Assembly (NCBI GenBank): GCA_014802325.1
Contig: JAAVCK010000005.1
Location: 124,001 to 188,000, forward strand
Direction of reading: 5' to 3'
Length of the DNA stretch: 64,000 bases
From: Bacteroides sp.
GTDB taxonomy: Bacteria; Bacteroidota; Bacteroidia; Bacteroidales; Muribaculaceae
A model generated the notes under the pieces. That model was not told where the DNA came from and did no database searches. It was given only the letters and a program-made list of their open reading frames with translations. Shown piece after piece: positions 38,476 through 48,123 of the stretch. How positions within the stretch are numbered: the stretch's first letter is position 1; every line of letters begins with the position of its first letter. Made by a program: the position numbers and the translations under genes.

Positions 38476-38729
38476 ATAATAAAAACCGATAAATCACCTC
38501 ATTTTAACACTCATTTCCGCTTCCGTCAAGCCTCTGCTCGACTCCGCCCGACAACTATAAATCGAGTGAAATGATATAATTTTGGCGCATCATTAACTTT
38601 TTTTTGGGTAATTGCGTAAAAATAACTATATTCGTGGAATTAAATCCAGACCATGACAAAAGTGCCATACCAAGATCTGATTACCGGAATTAATTAACAT
38701 CTACATATACCTTACTTCAACTATTTGAC

Positions 38730-40676
38730 ATGAGCTATCTCAAGTTTGATAAAAACCTCATGATTAATCTGGAGCAGTCTCTACCCAAGGAGATACTCCG
38801 CACTAATCAGTCGGGCGCCTATCACTGCACCACGATAGTGGACTGCAACACCCGCAAGCAGCATGGCCTGCTTGTGGTGCCGGTTCCCGAGATGGGTAAT
38901 TCATGGCATGTGCTGTTGTCGTCGCTCGATGTGACGGTGTATCAGCACGGCGCACCCTTCAATCTTGCCCTTCACCGCTACAGCGGAGGCGTGATGAATC
39001 CCAACGGACACAAATATATCCGTGAGTTTGACTGCGATAATGTGCCTCGCACCACCTACCGCGTCGGAGGTGTGATCCTCACTAAAGAGAAAATCTTCAT
39101 ATCCAACGAAAACCGCATTCTCATCCGCTATACCCTCGTCGACGCCCACTCAGCCACCACACTCCGATTCCGCCCCATACTGGCGTTTCGCGATGCCAAC
39201 GAGCTATGCGTGGCCAACGATGCTCTCAACACCGAGACCCCTGAGGTGTCAAACGGCATAAGCGCATGTCTCTACAACGGCTACCCCTCGCTTTTCATGC
39301 AGTTCTCCCGCAAGCCGCAATGGACCTACGATCCCCACTGGTACAACGGATTTGAATACGTGAAAGACCTTGAGCGCGGTGTGCCCTACACCGAAGACCT
39401 CTGGGTGCCCGGATATTTCGATGTGCCCATCAAGAAAGGTGAGTCTATCATCTTCTCGGCAGGTCTGTCGGAAGTGTCGCCCCGATCACTGGCGTCGATG
39501 TATGAGAAAGAGATAGCCCAGCGCACATGTCGCTCGTCATTTTTCAACTGCCTGAAAAACGCCGTAAAGCAGTGCTACCTCAACGAACCCGACGGCATGT
39601 ACCTCCTGTCAGGTTATCCCTGGGGTAAAGTACTGGCGCGCAATACATTCATGGCCCTTCCCGGCGCCACCATCGCCATCAATCACAAAGAAGATTTCGA
39701 GCGCATAGCCGAGTCAGGCCTCAAAGCCCTGCGCGACTATTTCGAGACCGGCAATATGCACGACCGTCTGCTCGGCATTGACCTCCCCGACGTGCCCCTG
39801 TGGGCTGTATGGGCCATCCAGCAGTACTCCAAGGCCTACGGCAAAGATGCTGCCCGTGAGCGCTACATGGCTGTAGTGAAGGAAATTATCGATTTCATAT
39901 CCGACAACCGCCATCCACGCATGAAAGTCGATGGCGACGGCATGGTGTGGATCGACGGCACCGACCGTCCGCTCTCGTGGATGAACGCCGCTCTGGGCGG
40001 CAATCCCATAGTGCCCCGCACCGGCTATCTGGTAGAGTTCAACGCACTGTGGTACAACGCTCTGATGTTTGCCTCCAAACTGGCCGAAGACGATCCCAAA
40101 CACGCCTCGGAAGTGGAGCGCTGGAAAGCTACCGCCGAAAAGATGGCGCCTAAATACATCAGCACATTCCTCAACGACTACGGCTATCTCTACGACTATG
40201 TGACCGGCAACTACTCCGATCCCTCCGTGCGCCCCAACATGGCAGTGGCCATAGGACTCGACTACTCGCCGCTTGACCGCCGCCAGCGCAAGGGTGTGCT
40301 CGACGTAGTGACCCGCGAACTGCTCACACCCAAGGGCCTGCGCACACTTTCGCCCAAAAGCTACGGCTACCGTCCGTTCTACCTCGGTTCGCCCGAAGAG
40401 CGCGAGATGGCGCTTCACAACGGCCCCGCCCGTCCGTGGCTCATGGGATTCTATGCCGATGCCTATCTGAAAGTGTTCGGAGCAAGCGGCGTAGGCTACA
40501 TCGACCGAATGCTCATAGGCTTCGAGGAGGAGATGGGCCAAGGCTGCATAGGCTCGCTGTCGCAACTCTACGACGGTAATCCGCCATTCAACGGCCGAGG
40601 TGCCATCAGCCACGTGACCAATGTGGCCGAAGTGCTCCGCACGCTCACTACGCTCAAGAAATTCAACATGGATTAA
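38730..40676 (+). CDS. Glycogen debranching enzyme (amylo-alpha-1,6-glucosidase)
   Basis: A 648-residue protein with the N-terminal GDE domain (about 20-230; GAYHCTTIVDCNTRKQHGLL) and the (alpha/alpha)6 glucosidase domain (about 280-640; YPWGKVLARNTFMALPGATI, DGMVWIDGTDRPLSWMNA, and the late MGFYADAYLKVFG). It hydrolyses alpha-1,6 branch points in the cytoplasm. It is first of three genes for storage glucan, followed by a GT4 synthase after 22 bp and a GH57 enzyme. Confidence 0.93.
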   Translation: MSYLKFDKNLMINLEQSLPKEILRTNQSGAYHCTTIVDCNTRKQHGLLVVPVPEMGNSWHVLLSSLDVTVYQHGAPFNLALHRYSGGVMNPNGHKYIREFDCDNVPRTTYRVGGVILTKEKIFISNENRILIRYTLVDAHSATTLRFRPILAFRDANELCVANDALNTETPEVSNGISACLYNGYPSLFMQFSRKPQWTYDPHWYNGFEYVKDLERGVPYTEDLWVPGYFDVPIKKGESIIFSAGLSEVSPRSLASMYEKEIAQRTCRSSFFNCLKNAVKQCYLNEPDGMYLLSGYPWGKVLARNTFMALPGATIAINHKEDFERIAESGLKALRDYFETGNMHDRLLGIDLPDVPLWAVWAIQQYSKAYGKDAARERYMAVVKEIIDFISDNRHPRMKVDGDGMVWIDGTDRPLSWMNAALGGNPIVPRTGYLVEFNALWYNALMFASKLAEDDPKHASEVERWKATAEKMAPKYISTFLNDYGYLYDYVTGNYSDPSVRPNMAVAIGLDYSPLDRRQRKGVLDVVTRELLTPKGLRTLSPKSYGYRPFYLGSPEEREMALHNGPARPWLMGFYADAYLKVFGASGVGYIDRMLIGFEEEMGQGCIGSLSQLYDGNPPFNGRGAISHVTNVAEVLRTLTTLKKFNMD

Positions 40677-40698
40677 TCACTCTCTCATTTCCTGATAC

Positions 40699-41958
40699 AT
40701 GAAAGCTTTAATGTTCGGATGGGAATTCCCACCTCATATCCTCGGCGGTCTCGGCACCGCCAGCTACGGTCTCACTAAGGGAATGTGGGAGTGTGGCGAC
40801 ATGGACATTACATTTGTCATCCCCAAGCCTTTCGGCGACGAAGAAAAGCACTTCGCCAATATAATCGGCATGTCGCAAGTGCCCATCGCCTGGCGCGATG
40901 TGGACCGTGACTATGTGGAGCAGCGCATAGGCAAGCTCATGAACCCCGATCTATACTACCGTCTGCGCGACCATATCTACGCCGACTTCAACTATATGCG
41001 CACCAACGATCTGGGCTGTCTGGAATTTTCAGGCCGCTACCCTGATAATCTGGTGGAGGAAATCAACAATTACTCCATCTGCGCAGGCGTGATAGCCCGC
41101 ACACTCGACTTCGACGTGATCCACTCACACGACTGGCTCACCTACCCCGCCGGCATCCATGCCAAGCAGGTCACAGGCAAGCCGCTGGTAATACATGTTC
41201 ACGCCACCGAGTTTGACCGCTCTCGCGGCAAACCCAACCCAACGGTGTTCGGCATAGAAAAAGACGGCATGAACAATGCCGACCACATCATCACCGTGTC
41301 AAATCTCACGCGCGACACCGTGATCAACAATTACGGTATCGACCCCGCCAAGGTCACCACGGTACACAATGCCGTCACTCCGCTCACTCCCGAGCAGATG
41401 GACGTGCATCCCACAAAGCCAAAAGAAAAGGTGGTGACGTTCCTGGGACGAATCACCATGCAGAAAGGTCCGGAATACTTCGTGGAAGCTGCCGCCAAGG
41501 TGCTTAAAAACAATCACAACGTTCGCTTCGTGATGGCAGGCAGCGGCGACATGATGGACAAGATGATCAATCTCGCCGCCGAGCGTGGCATAGCCGACCG
41601 ATTCCACTTCCCCGGATTCCAGAAAGGCAAGCAGGTATACGAGATGCTCAAAGCATCGGATGTGTATGTGATGCCCTCGGTATCGGAGCCATTCGGCATT
41701 TCGCCCCTCGAAGCCATGCAGATGGGAGTGCCATCTATCATCTCCAAGCAGAGCGGCTGCGCCGAGATCCTCAACAACGTAATCAAGACCGACTACTGGG
41801 ACATCGACGCCATGGCCGACGCCATCAACTCGATAGTCACCTACCCCGCCATGTATAATCAGCTGCGCGAGGACGGTCTGGCCGAAGTCAATCAGATCAC
41901 ATGGGACAAGGCCGGCAAAAAGGTCATCGACATCTACAATAAAGTAATCAACAAGTAA
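40699..41958 (+). CDS. GT4 glycosyltransferase, glycogen-synthase-like
   Basis: A 419-residue GT-B enzyme. The N-terminus MKALMFGWEFPPHILGGLGT has the Gly-Gly-Leu-Gly loop of glycogen/starch synthases, DVIHSHDWLTYPAG follows, and the C-terminal half has GRITMQKGPEYFVEAAA and SVSEPFGISPLEAMQMGVPS (EX7E). With the debranching enzyme and the GH57 gene on either side, it probably elongates a storage alpha-glucan. Other donors are possible for GT4 enzymes, so the assignment leans on context. Confidence 0.88.
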   Translation: MKALMFGWEFPPHILGGLGTASYGLTKGMWECGDMDITFVIPKPFGDEEKHFANIIGMSQVPIAWRDVDRDYVEQRIGKLMNPDLYYRLRDHIYADFNYMRTNDLGCLEFSGRYPDNLVEEINNYSICAGVIARTLDFDVIHSHDWLTYPAGIHAKQVTGKPLVIHVHATEFDRSRGKPNPTVFGIEKDGMNNADHIITVSNLTRDTVINNYGIDPAKVTTVHNAVTPLTPEQMDVHPTKPKEKVVTFLGRITMQKGPEYFVEAAAKVLKNNHNVRFVMAGSGDMMDKMINLAAERGIADRFHFPGFQKGKQVYEMLKASDVYVMPSVSEPFGISPLEAMQMGVPSIISKQSGCAEILNNVIKTDYWDIDAMADAINSIVTYPAMYNQLREDGLAEVNQITWDKAGKKVIDIYNKVINK

Positions 41959-42022
41959 TCCATACAACAAAAAAAACATCCACCCGGTGGCCCGGTCACC
42001 ACATTAATATATATCAGAAATC

Positions 42023-43537
42023 ATGAAAGCAATTTGTTTCTATTTTCAGATTCATCAGCCATTCCGCCTGAAAAGATACCGCTTCTTCGATATAGGCAAT
42101 GATCATTACTACTATGATGATTTTGCCAACGACGACATCATAACCCGCATAGCCCACCGCAGCTACATCCCCGCAGCCGAAACTCTGTTGCAGATGATCG
42201 AGGAGAGTCAGGGCAAATTCAAGTGCGCCATCTCGGTGACCGGTACTGCCCTCGAACAGTTCGAGCAGTTTGTACCCGAATTTATCGACCTGCTCAAGAA
42301 GCTCGCCGATACCGGATGCGTGGAATTTCTCGCCGAGACCAACAGCCACTCGCTGGCTTCGCTCGTCGACCCCGAGGAATTTGCCATTCAGGTTAAGGCT
42401 CACGACATGAAGATCATGCGCCTCTTCGGCCAGAAGACTAAAGTGCTCCGCAACACAGAGCTTATCTACTGTGACGAGATGGCACCGCAGATTCTCAATC
42501 TCGGCTACAAAGGCGTGATCACCGAAGGAGCCAAGCATATCCTCGGATGGAAGTCACCCAACTATGTATATAATGCCGCGTCAGCTCCCAAGCTGAAGAT
42601 TCTGCTGAAAAACGACAAGTTCAGCGACGACATCTCGCTCCGCTTCAGCAACCCCCAGTGGGATCAGTATCCTCTCAACGCCGATACATATATCAACTGG
42701 ATAGCCGACACCCCCGCCGAAGAGCAGATCATCAACCTCTTCATGAACATGGAGGTATTCGGTGACTTCCAGCCCCGCGAGACAGGTATATTCCAGTTCC
42801 TCGCCGCTCTACCCCGCTTCGCCCAGGAACGCGGCGTAGAGTTCTGGACTCCCTCCACCGCCATAGCCAAACTCAAACCCGTGGCCGAACTCTCGGTGAT
42901 GCACCCCATCTCGTGGGCCGACGAAGCTCGCGACACCTCGGCATGGCTCGGCAATAAGCTCCAGAACGAGGCCTTCAACAAGCTCTACTCCGTGGCCGAA
43001 CGCGTGCATCTGTGCGACGACCGCCGACTGAAACTCGACTACGAGCGTCTCCAGTCGTCTGACCACTTCTTCTATATGTCGACCAAACACATGGCCGACG
43101 GCTCGGCCCACGCATCGTTCTCGCCCTACGAGTCGCCTTTCCAGGCATTTACCAACTATATGAACGTGCTTGCCGACTTCATAGTCCGCGTCGAGGAGCA
43201 GTATCCTCTTTCTATCGAAAACGAAGAGCTCAACGCCCTGCTCACCACCATACGCAATCAGGCCACCGAAATCGAGGCTCTCACCAAGGAGACCGAGTCG
43301 ATGCGCAAGAATATCGAGCACTTCAACGACGAGCATAAAGCCCCTGCTGCCGAGCTGCCTGCCGAAAAGACTGAAAAAGCAGAAAAGAAAGCTGCCAAAA
43401 AGCCTGCCTCCAAGAAAGCTAAGGCCAATAAAGCCGATAAAAAGCCGGCTGTGAAGAAGACCGAAGCCAAGAAAGCCGAGAAGACCGAAGCTCCCGCTGC
43501 CGACGTCAAGGAAGCCAAAGCCGAGGAGACTAAATAA
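42023..43537 (+). CDS. GH57 alpha-glucan-active enzyme with a Lys/Ala-rich C-terminal tail
   Basis: A 504-residue protein. Residues about 1-400 are a GH57 domain: CFYFQIHQPFRLKRYRF at the N-terminus, the NTELIYCDEMAPQI block and the MNMEVFGDFQ region. GH57 includes amylases, branching enzymes and related activities; cytoplasmic action on glycogen is inferred from the operon. A helical stretch leads into a tail of about 65 residues made almost only of Lys, Ala, Glu and Pro with KKPA-type units, like histone H1 or AlgP tails. The tail is the odd feature. Confidence 0.9.
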   Translation: MKAICFYFQIHQPFRLKRYRFFDIGNDHYYYDDFANDDIITRIAHRSYIPAAETLLQMIEESQGKFKCAISVTGTALEQFEQFVPEFIDLLKKLADTGCVEFLAETNSHSLASLVDPEEFAIQVKAHDMKIMRLFGQKTKVLRNTELIYCDEMAPQILNLGYKGVITEGAKHILGWKSPNYVYNAASAPKLKILLKNDKFSDDISLRFSNPQWDQYPLNADTYINWIADTPAEEQIINLFMNMEVFGDFQPRETGIFQFLAALPRFAQERGVEFWTPSTAIAKLKPVAELSVMHPISWADEARDTSAWLGNKLQNEAFNKLYSVAERVHLCDDRRLKLDYERLQSSDHFFYMSTKHMADGSAHASFSPYESPFQAFTNYMNVLADFIVRVEEQYPLSIENEELNALLTTIRNQATEIEALTKETESMRKNIEHFNDEHKAPAAELPAEKTEKAEKKAAKKPASKKAKANKADKKPAVKKTEAKKAEKTEAPAADVKEAKAEETK

Positions 43538-43600
43538 GTATAATCCCGTAATCATACGTGAGGGCCTGCCGCGCACCGACAGGCTCTCATTTTTACACAT

Positions 43601-44371
43601 ATGGACTCTAAGAAAGTTATCTTCATCACCGGAGGCGCCACCGGCATAGGCGCGGCCACGGTCAGACTGTTTATAGAGCGCGGATGGAATGTGGCGTTTA
43701 TGGATATAGACCGTGAAGAAGCCACCGGGCTCACCAATGACATAGCCCGGCCGGAAAGCATACTGTTCGTAGGCGGCAACACCCGGTCGCGAGCCGACAT
43801 CGACGCCGCCGTCGACGCCACCATATCGCGCTGGGGACATCTCGACAGCGTGTTTGCCAACGCCGGCATACACCGCCGCAATACCTTGCTCGACATCACC
43901 GACGAAGAGCTCGACCTGATGATCGACACCAACATCCGCGGCACGGTCAATACACTCCGCTCGGCCGTGCCTCACATCATTGCCTCGGGCGGAGGCTCGG
44001 TGGTGATCAATGTCAGCGACCAGTGGTATATAGGCAAGCCCCACAGCTTCGGCTACGGACTCACCAAAGGCGCTCTCGGACAGATCACCCGCTCGCTTGC
44101 TCTCGACCTCGGGGAGCAGGGCGTGAGGGTCAACGCTGTGTGCGCCGGCACTGTGCGCACGCCCCTCGTTGACAACCTTTTCCGCAAATACGAAGCCGAA
44201 GGCCGCGGCACCGCAGCCCGATACTGGGAGGAGGAGAATGCACTGTATATGCGCGGCCGCGTAGGCGAACCCGACGAGATAGCTCGTCTGGTATATTTCC
44301 TGGCATCCGACGAGTCATCATTCTGTACCGGCGGTCACTTCCTTGCCGACGGCGGTCTGGTGGCCGGCTGA
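43601..44371 (+). CDS. Short-chain dehydrogenase/reductase
   Basis: A 256-residue classical SDR. The dinucleotide-binding motif is GGATGIGAATV (about 10-20), followed by a NAG-type strand VFANAGIH. The catalytic set is a serine in VINVSDQWY and tyrosine/lysine in YGLTKGAL. The C-terminal TGGHFLADGGLVAG is typical. Substrate cannot be told from sequence. It stands 63 bp after the GH57 gene. Confidence 0.9.
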   Translation: MDSKKVIFITGGATGIGAATVRLFIERGWNVAFMDIDREEATGLTNDIARPESILFVGGNTRSRADIDAAVDATISRWGHLDSVFANAGIHRRNTLLDITDEELDLMIDTNIRGTVNTLRSAVPHIIASGGGSVVINVSDQWYIGKPHSFGYGLTKGALGQITRSLALDLGEQGVRVNAVCAGTVRTPLVDNLFRKYEAEGRGTAARYWEEENALYMRGRVGEPDEIARLVYFLASDESSFCTGGHFLADGGLVAG

Positions 44372-44408
44372 TAAAATATTATTAATTCTTTCCATGCAAT
44401 CTTCAATT

Positions 44409-45272
44409 ATGAAAAAAATTTCGCTTCTCTCAATCCTCACCCTGCTTCTCATCACTATCGCATCGTGCAGCCACTCGGAGCGCTACGACGCCCGCCTCTT
44501 TTCGGTGGAGGTGCCCGATGGTCTTGAACCGGACGAGGATTCAGAAAACAATTACACCCTCATCAACTACGTTCAGCTCACCGATACGGCCGACAACAAT
44601 ACGTATGTCATCATGGCATTTCCCTTCGAGGGCAATCCCGAGGCCGTGCTCCACAATCAGACCGTAGGGGGCGGCAACCCGGCTCTGGCAGCTATGCATT
44701 ACCCTGCAAGCCGTCCCGAACCGTTCAAATTCGGCCGCCGCGAGGGCTATGAGATAGCCATGAGCGGAGTGATCGAAGGCATCGATGTAGTCGGCACCGG
44801 ATACTGCTTCAACACCGACGGCTGCACGTTTTTCGTATACAACCTCACCAAAGAGGCGACTCCTGACGCCAAGATGAGCCGCAAAATTATCGAGAGCATC
44901 AGCGTCAACACCGATGAAATCGAATCCTACGACGCAGAAAGGCTTGTGGAAGGCGTGGCCGATATGGCCCGACTTAACATCCCGCTCCGTATCGACGAAC
45001 TCACCACATGGTCAGGTATCACCACCGATCACAATAAGCGCGAGGTGGTGATGGTGATGACTCTCGACGGGGAGGCATCAGACTACGCCGGTATCGACGA
45101 GCACCTCGCAAGTCTGCGCGGCGCCATGGTGGAAAATCTGCGCGAAGGCCGCGACACCGACTGGCTCATACTCGTAGCCACCGACCAGGGCTACAGCCTC
45201 GGCTACGACTACGTGCTCACCGACGGTACTCCTCTGGCCTCGCTACGCGTTTCGCCCGATGAAGTGAAATAA
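44409..45272 (+). CDS. Hypothetical lipoprotein
   Basis: A 287-residue protein with a lipoprotein signal peptide (MKKISLLSILTLLLITIASC, acylated cysteine after TIAS). I start at ATG 44409; an in-frame ATG at 44394 is also possible. The mature part appears to contain two similar alpha/beta halves (roughly 30-165 and 175-287). I do not recognise a family. Envelope location is inferred from the lipobox. Confidence 0.75.
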   Translation: MKKISLLSILTLLLITIASCSHSERYDARLFSVEVPDGLEPDEDSENNYTLINYVQLTDTADNNTYVIMAFPFEGNPEAVLHNQTVGGGNPALAAMHYPASRPEPFKFGRREGYEIAMSGVIEGIDVVGTGYCFNTDGCTFFVYNLTKEATPDAKMSRKIIESISVNTDEIESYDAERLVEGVADMARLNIPLRIDELTTWSGITTDHNKREVVMVMTLDGEASDYAGIDEHLASLRGAMVENLREGRDTDWLILVATDQGYSLGYDYVLTDGTPLASLRVSPDEVK

Positions 45273-45321
45273 TCATCCCAGAGTCTCTCCTCATATTTTT
45301 CTTCTATTCGTAATTTATTGC

Positions 45322-45329
45322 TATCTTTG
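45322..45329 (+). promoter_or_regulatory. -7 box (TATCTTTG) of the tsaC-clc pair
   Basis: TAnnTTTG 34 bp upstream of ATG 45364. Confidence 0.5.
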
Positions 45330-45363
45330 TAGCGTAGCTCCGCATATATTACGACCAATCAGC

Positions 45364-45936
45364 ATGACCTATTCACAAGCCGACTTTCAAGCCGCCCTGT
45401 CAGCGCTAAGACGCGGGGGTGTCATACTCTACCCCACCGATACGGTCTGGGGCATAGGGTGTGACGCTACTTCACAGGAGGCCGTAGAGCGCATATTCCG
45501 CATCAAGCGCAGGGCCGACAGCAAAGCCATGCTGTCGCTGATCGACAGCGCCGAATCGCTGATGCGCTATGTGGACACAGCCGCCGTAGAGGCAGCTGCC
45601 GCCGTGATCGACCCCGTGCGTCCCACCACGGTAATCTATCCCGGGGTGACAGGCATATCGCCGGGACTTATAGCTCCCGACGGCACGGCCGGATTTCGCA
45701 TAAGCCGGGCTGATTTCTCGCGCGACCTATGCCGCGAACTCGGCCACCCGCTGGTATCAACGTCGGCCAACATAAGCGGCCACCCGGCACCCGCATCATT
45801 TTCTGATATCGACTCCCAAATCCGGGAGGCCGTAGATTATGTGGTGATCCACGATCGTGACGCCGACGTGGAAGCAGCCCCTTCGCGAATAGTGACCCTT
45901 AACCCTGACGGCACGTCGACCGTGATACGCCCATGA
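45364..45936 (+). CDS. L-threonylcarbamoyladenylate synthase (Sua5/YwlC/YrdC family)
   Basis: A 190-residue YrdC-domain protein that makes threonylcarbamoyl-AMP for the universal t6A37 tRNA modification. The signature LYPTDTVWGIGCDATS is at about 20-35, KRRADSKAM follows, and the conserved PLVSTSANISGHPAP is near 130. It has no C-terminal Sua5 domain, so it is the short TsaC-like form. Its stop overlaps the ClC gene by 4 bp. Confidence 0.94.
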   Translation: MTYSQADFQAALSALRRGGVILYPTDTVWGIGCDATSQEAVERIFRIKRRADSKAMLSLIDSAESLMRYVDTAAVEAAAAVIDPVRPTTVIYPGVTGISPGLIAPDGTAGFRISRADFSRDLCRELGHPLVSTSANISGHPAPASFSDIDSQIREAVDYVVIHDRDADVEAAPSRIVTLNPDGTSTVIRP

Positions 45937-47744
45937 ACGCTGCAACACTACGACTGCGGAAGTGTGGCCGCGCATTCCACACTCTCTTTCTGAGCTTCCT
46001 GCTCTGGCGTCAGCGCCACGTGAAGGAGCGCACTCTCGTGATGATACTCGCCCTCTTCGTGGGTATAGCCTGCGGATTTGCCGCACTTATACTCAAATGG
46101 CTCATCCACTTGATAGCCACATTTCTCACCAGCCATCTGGCTGTAGCCACGGGCAACTGGCTGCTGCTCGTGTACCCGCTCGCCGGTATCACCATCACGA
46201 GCATGTATGTCAGATATGTGGTGCGCGACAATATTTCCCACGGTGTAACACGCGTGCTCTATGCCATTTCTCAGAACAAAAGCCGGCTCAAGCCACATAA
46301 TATCTACACCTCGGTCATAGCCTCGTCCATCACCATAGGATTCGGCGGATCGGTGGGAGCGGAAGGTCCAATCGTATACACCGGCGCGGCCATAGGCTCC
46401 AATATCGGACGTGTGTTCCGACTGTCGCCCCGCATCCTGATGATACTCGTAGGCTGTGGAGCCGCCGCCGGTATAGCCGGAATCTTCAAGGCACCCATCG
46501 CCGGCATGCTTTTCACGCTTGAGGTGCTGATGATCGACCTCACCACTGTATCGGTGATGCCTCTGCTCATATCATCTATAAGCGCCGCCACGGTGGCCTA
46601 CGTATTTACAGGCTACACACCCGAATTCTCCTTTATGCAGAGCGAAATATTCCTCACCCAGCGCATCCCGTTCGTGATACTGCTCGGCATCTTCCTCGGA
46701 TTCGTGTCGCTCTACTTCACCCGAGTGACAGGCTACATGGAAGGAATGTTCAAGCGCATCACATCGGTGTGGGGTAAGATACTCGCCGGCGGCAGCATAA
46801 TAGCGTTGCTCGTATTTCTCTTCCCGCCGCTCTACGGTGAAGGCTACTCGTCGATTACGGCCCTTATCAATGGCCATACGGCCGACATAGTCGACCGCTC
46901 GATATTCTACAGCGACCGCAATGACGTGTGGTTCATCATCTTCTTCGTAAGTGCCATAGTTCTCCTAAAGGCCTTCGCCACATCGGCCACCAACGGGGCC
47001 GGCGGTGTGGGAGGTACGTTTGCACCGTCGCTCTACGTGGGAGCCATGGCGGGATTCCTCTTCGCCTACACCATCAACGCCATTTTCGACCTCGACCTGT
47101 CGACCAAAAACTACGCGCTGATGGGCATGGCCGGAGTGATGAGCGGTGTGATGCACGCTCCGCTCATGGGCATCTTCCTCACTGCGGAAATGACGGGCGG
47201 CTATCAGTTGTTTCTACCGCTGCTCATCGTATCGACTATCTCCTACGGCACCATACGCATCTTCGAGCCATACAGCATCTACACCCGCCGCCTCGCCCGT
47301 CAAGGCAAGCTCCTCACCCACCATAAAGACCGCGCCGTGCTCACTCTGCTGAAGATGGACAATGTGATTGAGACCGACTTCGTGCCTGTGCATCCCAAAA
47401 TGAACCTCAAGCAGATGGTCGACGCCATATCGCGAAGCTCGCGCAACCTCTTTCCGGTACTTAATTCCGACGGCACTCTCTTAGGAGTGGTGATTCTCGA
47501 CGAGATACGCAATATCATGTTCCGTCCCGACCTATACAAGCGCATGTATGTCAATCAGTTCATGTCAATGCCCCCTGCCAAAATCGAGGTCGGACAGAGC
47601 ATGGAGAGCGTAATGAAAGCATTTGACGATACCGGAGCTTGGAATCTGCCTGTGGTTGAAAACGGCCGCTACGTAGGATTCGTATCCAAATCAAAGATTT
47701 TCAATTCCTACCGCCGCGTACTCCGCCACTACTGCGAGGATTAA
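45933..47744 (+). CDS. ClC-type chloride channel/antiporter with CBS domains
   Basis: A 603-residue membrane protein. About ten helices in the first 430 residues carry ClC hallmarks: GFGGSVGAEGPIVYTGAAIG with the gating glutamate, GCGAAAGIAGIFKAPIAG, and NGAGGVGGTFAPSLYVGAM. Two CBS domains follow (about 450-600; FPVLNSDGTLLGVV and LPVVENGRYVGFVSK), which usually sense adenine nucleotides. It exchanges or conducts chloride or a related anion at the inner membrane. It is translationally coupled to the Sua5-like gene through an ATGA overlap. Confidence 0.94.
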   Translation: MNAATLRLRKCGRAFHTLFLSFLLWRQRHVKERTLVMILALFVGIACGFAALILKWLIHLIATFLTSHLAVATGNWLLLVYPLAGITITSMYVRYVVRDNISHGVTRVLYAISQNKSRLKPHNIYTSVIASSITIGFGGSVGAEGPIVYTGAAIGSNIGRVFRLSPRILMILVGCGAAAGIAGIFKAPIAGMLFTLEVLMIDLTTVSVMPLLISSISAATVAYVFTGYTPEFSFMQSEIFLTQRIPFVILLGIFLGFVSLYFTRVTGYMEGMFKRITSVWGKILAGGSIIALLVFLFPPLYGEGYSSITALINGHTADIVDRSIFYSDRNDVWFIIFFVSAIVLLKAFATSATNGAGGVGGTFAPSLYVGAMAGFLFAYTINAIFDLDLSTKNYALMGMAGVMSGVMHAPLMGIFLTAEMTGGYQLFLPLLIVSTISYGTIRIFEPYSIYTRRLARQGKLLTHHKDRAVLTLLKMDNVIETDFVPVHPKMNLKQMVDAISRSSRNLFPVLNSDGTLLGVVILDEIRNIMFRPDLYKRMYVNQFMSMPPAKIEVGQSMESVMKAFDDTGAWNLPVVENGRYVGFVSKSKIFNSYRRVLRHYCED

Positions 47745-47835
47745 AGCACCGCGATACACCATTTCTCCGGTGTTCTTAACGAACAACTGGGAGTCATCAT
47801 CCCAGTCCCAATATAATTATTATTTGTAAAAAGGC

Positions 47836-47864
47836 TTGACAATTAAAATATTTTACTAAATTTG
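47836..47864 (+). promoter_or_regulatory. Promoter of candidate structured RNA 1
   Basis: TTG (47836-47838), 18-bp spacer, TAAATTTG (47857-47864). A 7-bp hairpin (ACGTTCA/TGAACGT, 47869-47886) begins where transcription should start. Confidence 0.6.
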
Positions 47865-47868
47865 CAAT

Positions 47869-48099
47869 ACGTTCAGGAGTGAACGTACATAAATTAGAAA
47901 GAGCATTTGAAAATTATCCCTGTTATGGAATCTGGACAATTCTGAAACGACACAAGGATAATAGCAAGTCGCTCATGCTTTTGTAGTGTATATATTGAAA
48001 TATTTACATTATTGAAGCATGGGCTATTGTCTATTACTTGTGTCAAGCAGTCCAGAGCTTCATAACGGTAATAGTCAATAGCTTCATGCTTTTTCTATT
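47869..48099 (+). ncRNA. Candidate structured RNA 1: long imperfect hairpin with a competing third arm
   Basis: A promoter just upstream predicts a transcript of about 230 nt. It opens with a 7-bp hairpin, then an imperfect inverted repeat with arms of roughly 70 bp (47922-47995 against 47999-48067, apical loop GAAA). A third segment (48068-48091) resembles part of the left arm and can pair with the middle arm instead (48015-48037), forming a stem of about 22 bp followed by T-rich sequence (48090-48099). The two folds exclude each other, as in attenuators. An orphan gene begins at 48124. It may be a stand-alone RNA or a regulatory leader. No family is recognised. Confidence 0.5.
48015..48099 (+). 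terminator. Terminator-like fold of structured RNA 1
   Basis: Arms AAGCATG..CTATTAC (48015-48037) and GTAATAG..CATGCTT (48068-48091) with two mismatches and one bulge, a 30-nt loop, and TTTTTCTATTTT after it. Confidence 0.5.
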
Positions 48100-48123
48100 T
48101 TGTGTAAAGCTTATTCCATTAAA

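Noticed and set aside
42809-44044. A 411-codon open frame opposite the GH57 and SDR genes
   Set aside because: It spans two well-supported genes on the other strand and is low in complexity opposite the Lys/Ala tail.
45933-47744. Sequence inside the ClC gene as a second, independent channel gene
   Set aside because: The frame is continuous from TsaC overlap to the CBS domains; internal frames on the other strand have no support.
47922-48067. The long hairpin as a retron msr-msd RNA
   Set aside because: No reverse transcriptase gene is nearby, and nothing in 48.1-50.5 kb has RT motifs.
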